From assembly GCA_937872275.1 (NCBI GenBank), contig CALMSE010000232.1:1-7578 (forward strand): a stretch of DNA of 7,578 bases. Direction: 5' to 3'. The position numbers and the translations under genes are program-made. The notes under the pieces are model-generated. The model was given only the letters and a program-made list of their open reading frames with translations, was not told the origin of the DNA and did no database searches. Within the stretch, counting starts at the first letter, position 1, and every line of letters starts with the position of its first letter. Source of the stretch: an uncultured Leucobacter sp. (GTDB lineage Bacteria > Actinomycetota > Actinomycetes > Actinomycetales > Microbacteriaceae). Positions 6,288 to 7,578 of the stretch are shown here, one piece after another.

Positions 6288-6640
6288 GCTTCAACAGTAG
6301 AGGGACCTGATGATACCGATTCCACATGCCCGGGTGGGCAGTGGGCGTGCGATCGGTGCGGTGCCGTCTCCCCGTCACCGAGGACCGCGACGCTGCGCCC
6401 TGCGATGAGCAGGACGAGCGGTGCGCGAACGACGAACCCCAGCGGCAAAGAGTGAAGATGTCTCGAACAACCCGCGTCCTAGGCGTACTCAGCGATGAGG
6501 GAGCCGGCCGTCGCTCCCGAGAATCCGCATGACGCGGTCGCGTTTCATGATCCGGTGCGGCAGTCGAGGGCACGAGTGGCGGCGAGGTTCTTGCGCGAGG
6601 CGATGAGGCCGAGACTCCGTGGTAGCCCATGGTCGCCGCC
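6284..6640 (-). pseudogene. Decayed minus-strand coding sequence, family unknown
   Basis: One minus-strand frame keeps coding-like content across two in-frame stops. It reads LGLIASRKNLAATRAL (about 6613-6566) and reaches TGA at 6545-6547. It continues as NATASCGFSGATAGSLIAEYA to a TAG at 6479-6481. It then runs 64 codons, with a hydrophobic stretch LGFVVRAPLVLLIAG, to a TGA at 6284-6286 that overlaps the next gene as ATGA. Further upstream a different frame gives VFDEPAATMGYHG (about 6653-6615), suggesting a frame change near 6615. High third-position GC holds through the segments. No intact start is evident. I cannot name the family; the right boundary is a guess. The alternative is non-coding DNA with long random frames, which are common at this GC content. 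Confidence 0.33.
6294..6299 (-). promoter_or_regulatory. Possible -10 element of the small membrane protein gene
   Basis: The minus strand reads TACTGT, a TANNNT hexamer 6 bases before the ATG at 6287. The layout is the same as for the DUF1254 gene. It lies inside the decayed upstream frame, which would be natural if that frame is no longer translated. Confidence 0.35.
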
Positions 6641-6947
6641 GGCTCGTCGAAGACGGGGCTGCCCGGCGCTTCACGGCCACCCGGGAGATTTCCGGCGACG
6701 GATGCCGCAGTTCAACACGAAGTCGTGGTCCTGGTCGCGGAGGTATGGAGACTCTTGACGGCGCCTCGCTCGACATCGCGCTCAGGCCCAGGCCGATCGA
6801 GCAGCAGCGATCACTTGGGGCTCGCCAGGGGTCGGCGGCCTTACAGGCTTCGGCAACGCGACTGCTGCACACGATTCTTCATGAGATCCGGCAGCTGACG
6901 CCCAGCCAGATTACGGTGATGGAGTCCGAGCAGACCGACCAGCACTG
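6641..6947. other. Stretch without a supported gene
   Basis: Several open frames cross this stretch on both strands, but none keeps convincing amino-acid composition. Short coding-like patches appear (for example LRDQDHDFVLNCGIRRR on the minus strand at about 6690-6740, and LLHTILHEIRQLTPSQITVM on the plus strand at about 6860-6920), in frames that do not connect. It may be the worn junction between the minus-strand and plus-strand remnants. No repeats, RNA genes or insertion-sequence ends were noticed. Confidence 0.4.
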
Positions 6948-7168
6948 TTGCGCGCGAGCATGGACCCTGACGCAGCCAGCTCACCAGCCGAACTCACGCC
7001 CGAGCAGAAGAAGGCCACTGCGGATGCATTCGGCGTGCTCATCCGAGCTGATAGCGAACCACGGACGATGCCGCCGAGGTGGAGCTGCCGTCGCTCGAGG
7101 TTGCCGGCGCCGCACCACTTGCTCTGCGCCTGCCGGAATCCTCGGCGGGGAAAGCGAAGGGTCGCTGA
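6948..7168 (+). pseudogene. Decayed plus-strand gene, C-terminal part
   Basis: Two frames together read as one protein end. From an ATG at 6960 (or TTG at 6948) the frame gives MDPDAASSPAELTPEQKK and then TADAFGVLIRADSEP. Near 7055-7063 the coding-like content passes to another frame, which gives DDAAEVELPSLEVAGAAPLA and ends in SSAGKAKGR with a TGA at 7166-7168. That second frame has a TAG at 7052-7054, so one indel in between is needed. The stop overlaps the next ATG as TGATG, a normal junction for coupled genes, which supports the ending being genuine. I recognise no family. The upstream part is either lost or lies in the unclear stretch to the left. Confidence 0.38.
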
Positions 7169-7578
7169 TGGTCACTCGCCTCGATGCCGCCTACTGGCAG
7201 CAGACCCAGCACGTACGCAACCGCTTGCCCGGCTTCGCGATCCGGTACTGGAAGGGCCTCGGCTCGCGGCCGGATGAGGATTGCGAGCGCATACTTCGAT
7301 TCCTCGCCCCAGAGCCGGTGCCGGCCAGGAAGAGGTCTCCGATCCGACCGACGCCGCACGGTGTTGGAGTTCGGCAGCGTCGGCAACGGCCTGCCGTTCT
7401 CTACGACTACGGACGCACTGCGGGGACATCTCGGAGGGACTGGTTCACCATCATCCGTTCGTGTTCGCCTCCACGTCGCTGAACGAAGACTGGACCGTGA
7501 TGACGGCGCTTGCGGCTGGTACCGAGATGCGCGAGGAACTGATCCCGACCGGGGTACAGCTCGCGAAGGCGCATTCGG
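7168..7578 (+). pseudogene. Decayed plus-strand gene running off the right edge
   Basis: The ATG at 7168 opens a frame reading MVTRLDAAYWQQTQHVRNRL and continuing through GFAIRYWKGLGSRPDEDCERILRFLAPEPVPA. Coding-like content then moves to a second frame (GQEEVSDPTDAA, about 7323-7358), to a third from about 7361 (VLEFGSVGNGLPFSTTTDAL), and back to the second from about 7440 (LVHHHPFVFASTSLNEDW, then TVMTALAAGTEMREELIPTG), which is open to the window edge. Three apparent single-base frame changes within about 130 bases mean the gene is decayed or the assembly is faulty here. The start is coupled to the preceding remnant by TGATG. I recognise no family. The last segment is the most protein-like and probably continues beyond 7578. 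Confidence 0.42.

Noticed and set aside
6615..6653. Walker-B-like VFDEPAAT on the minus strand, suggesting an ABC ATPase remnant
   Set aside because: No Walker A, signature or switch-histidine motif lies at the expected distances in any frame, so the match is too short to call.
6495..6758. Plus-strand frame MREPAVAPENPHDAVAFHDP and onwards
   Set aside because: It is antisense to a minus-strand frame with equally coding-like content and turns Arg/Pro-rich after about 40 codons. The evidence does not decide for a plus-strand gene.
1..7578. CRISPR arrays, tRNA or rRNA genes, insertion sequences, phage genes
   Set aside because: No regularly spaced direct repeats, no tRNA-like cloverleaf, no transposase motif or terminal inverted repeats, and no phage structural genes were seen on reading both strands.

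Overview
The window looks like chromosomal DNA from a high-GC Gram-positive bacterium. The supports are very high third-position GC in the left half, a coproporphyrin-dependent heme pathway pair, a lipobox lipoprotein of Gram-positive type, DUF3817 and DUF1254/DUF1214 genes, and many starts without a Shine-Dalgarno site but with a TANNNT hexamer 6-7 bases upstream. An actinobacterium, perhaps Microbacteriaceae, is my inference; the sequence alone does not name the species.

Left half (1-3928): an iron/heme island in two divergent arms. On the minus strand a FecCD-type permease (start 1943), its ATPase (start 930, overlapping the permease stop in GTGA) and a lipoprotein running off the left edge (start 119) form a compact ABC-importer operon. 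On the plus strand a ferrochelatase of the coproporphyrin type (1986-3203) and coproheme decarboxylase ChdC/HemQ (3221-3928) form a two-gene operon for the last two steps of heme synthesis. The two arms are only about 42 bases apart. That gap holds a cluster of GATGT/ACATC half-sites, including a 13-base palindrome, which could be a shared operator. Import of iron (or heme) and insertion of iron into the porphyrin would then be controlled together.

Middle (3929-6287): composition drops sharply. A convergent intergenic region with several hairpins is followed by three minus-strand genes: a DUF3817 membrane protein, a soluble DUF1254/DUF1214 protein, and an unrecognised small membrane protein. 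Each has its own TANNNT hexamer 6-7 bases before its start codon, so each may be a separate leaderless transcript rather than part of one operon.

Right end (6288-7578): no intact gene. There are traces of decayed coding sequence on the minus strand (about 6284-6640, with two in-frame stops) and on the plus strand (about 6948-7578, at least four apparent frame changes and a TGATG gene junction). I recognise no family in either. No rRNA, tRNA, CRISPR array, insertion sequence or phage gene was seen, and I see no clear evidence of a wholly new system. The operator-like site, the repeated leaderless start pattern and the decayed right arm are the points most worth checking.
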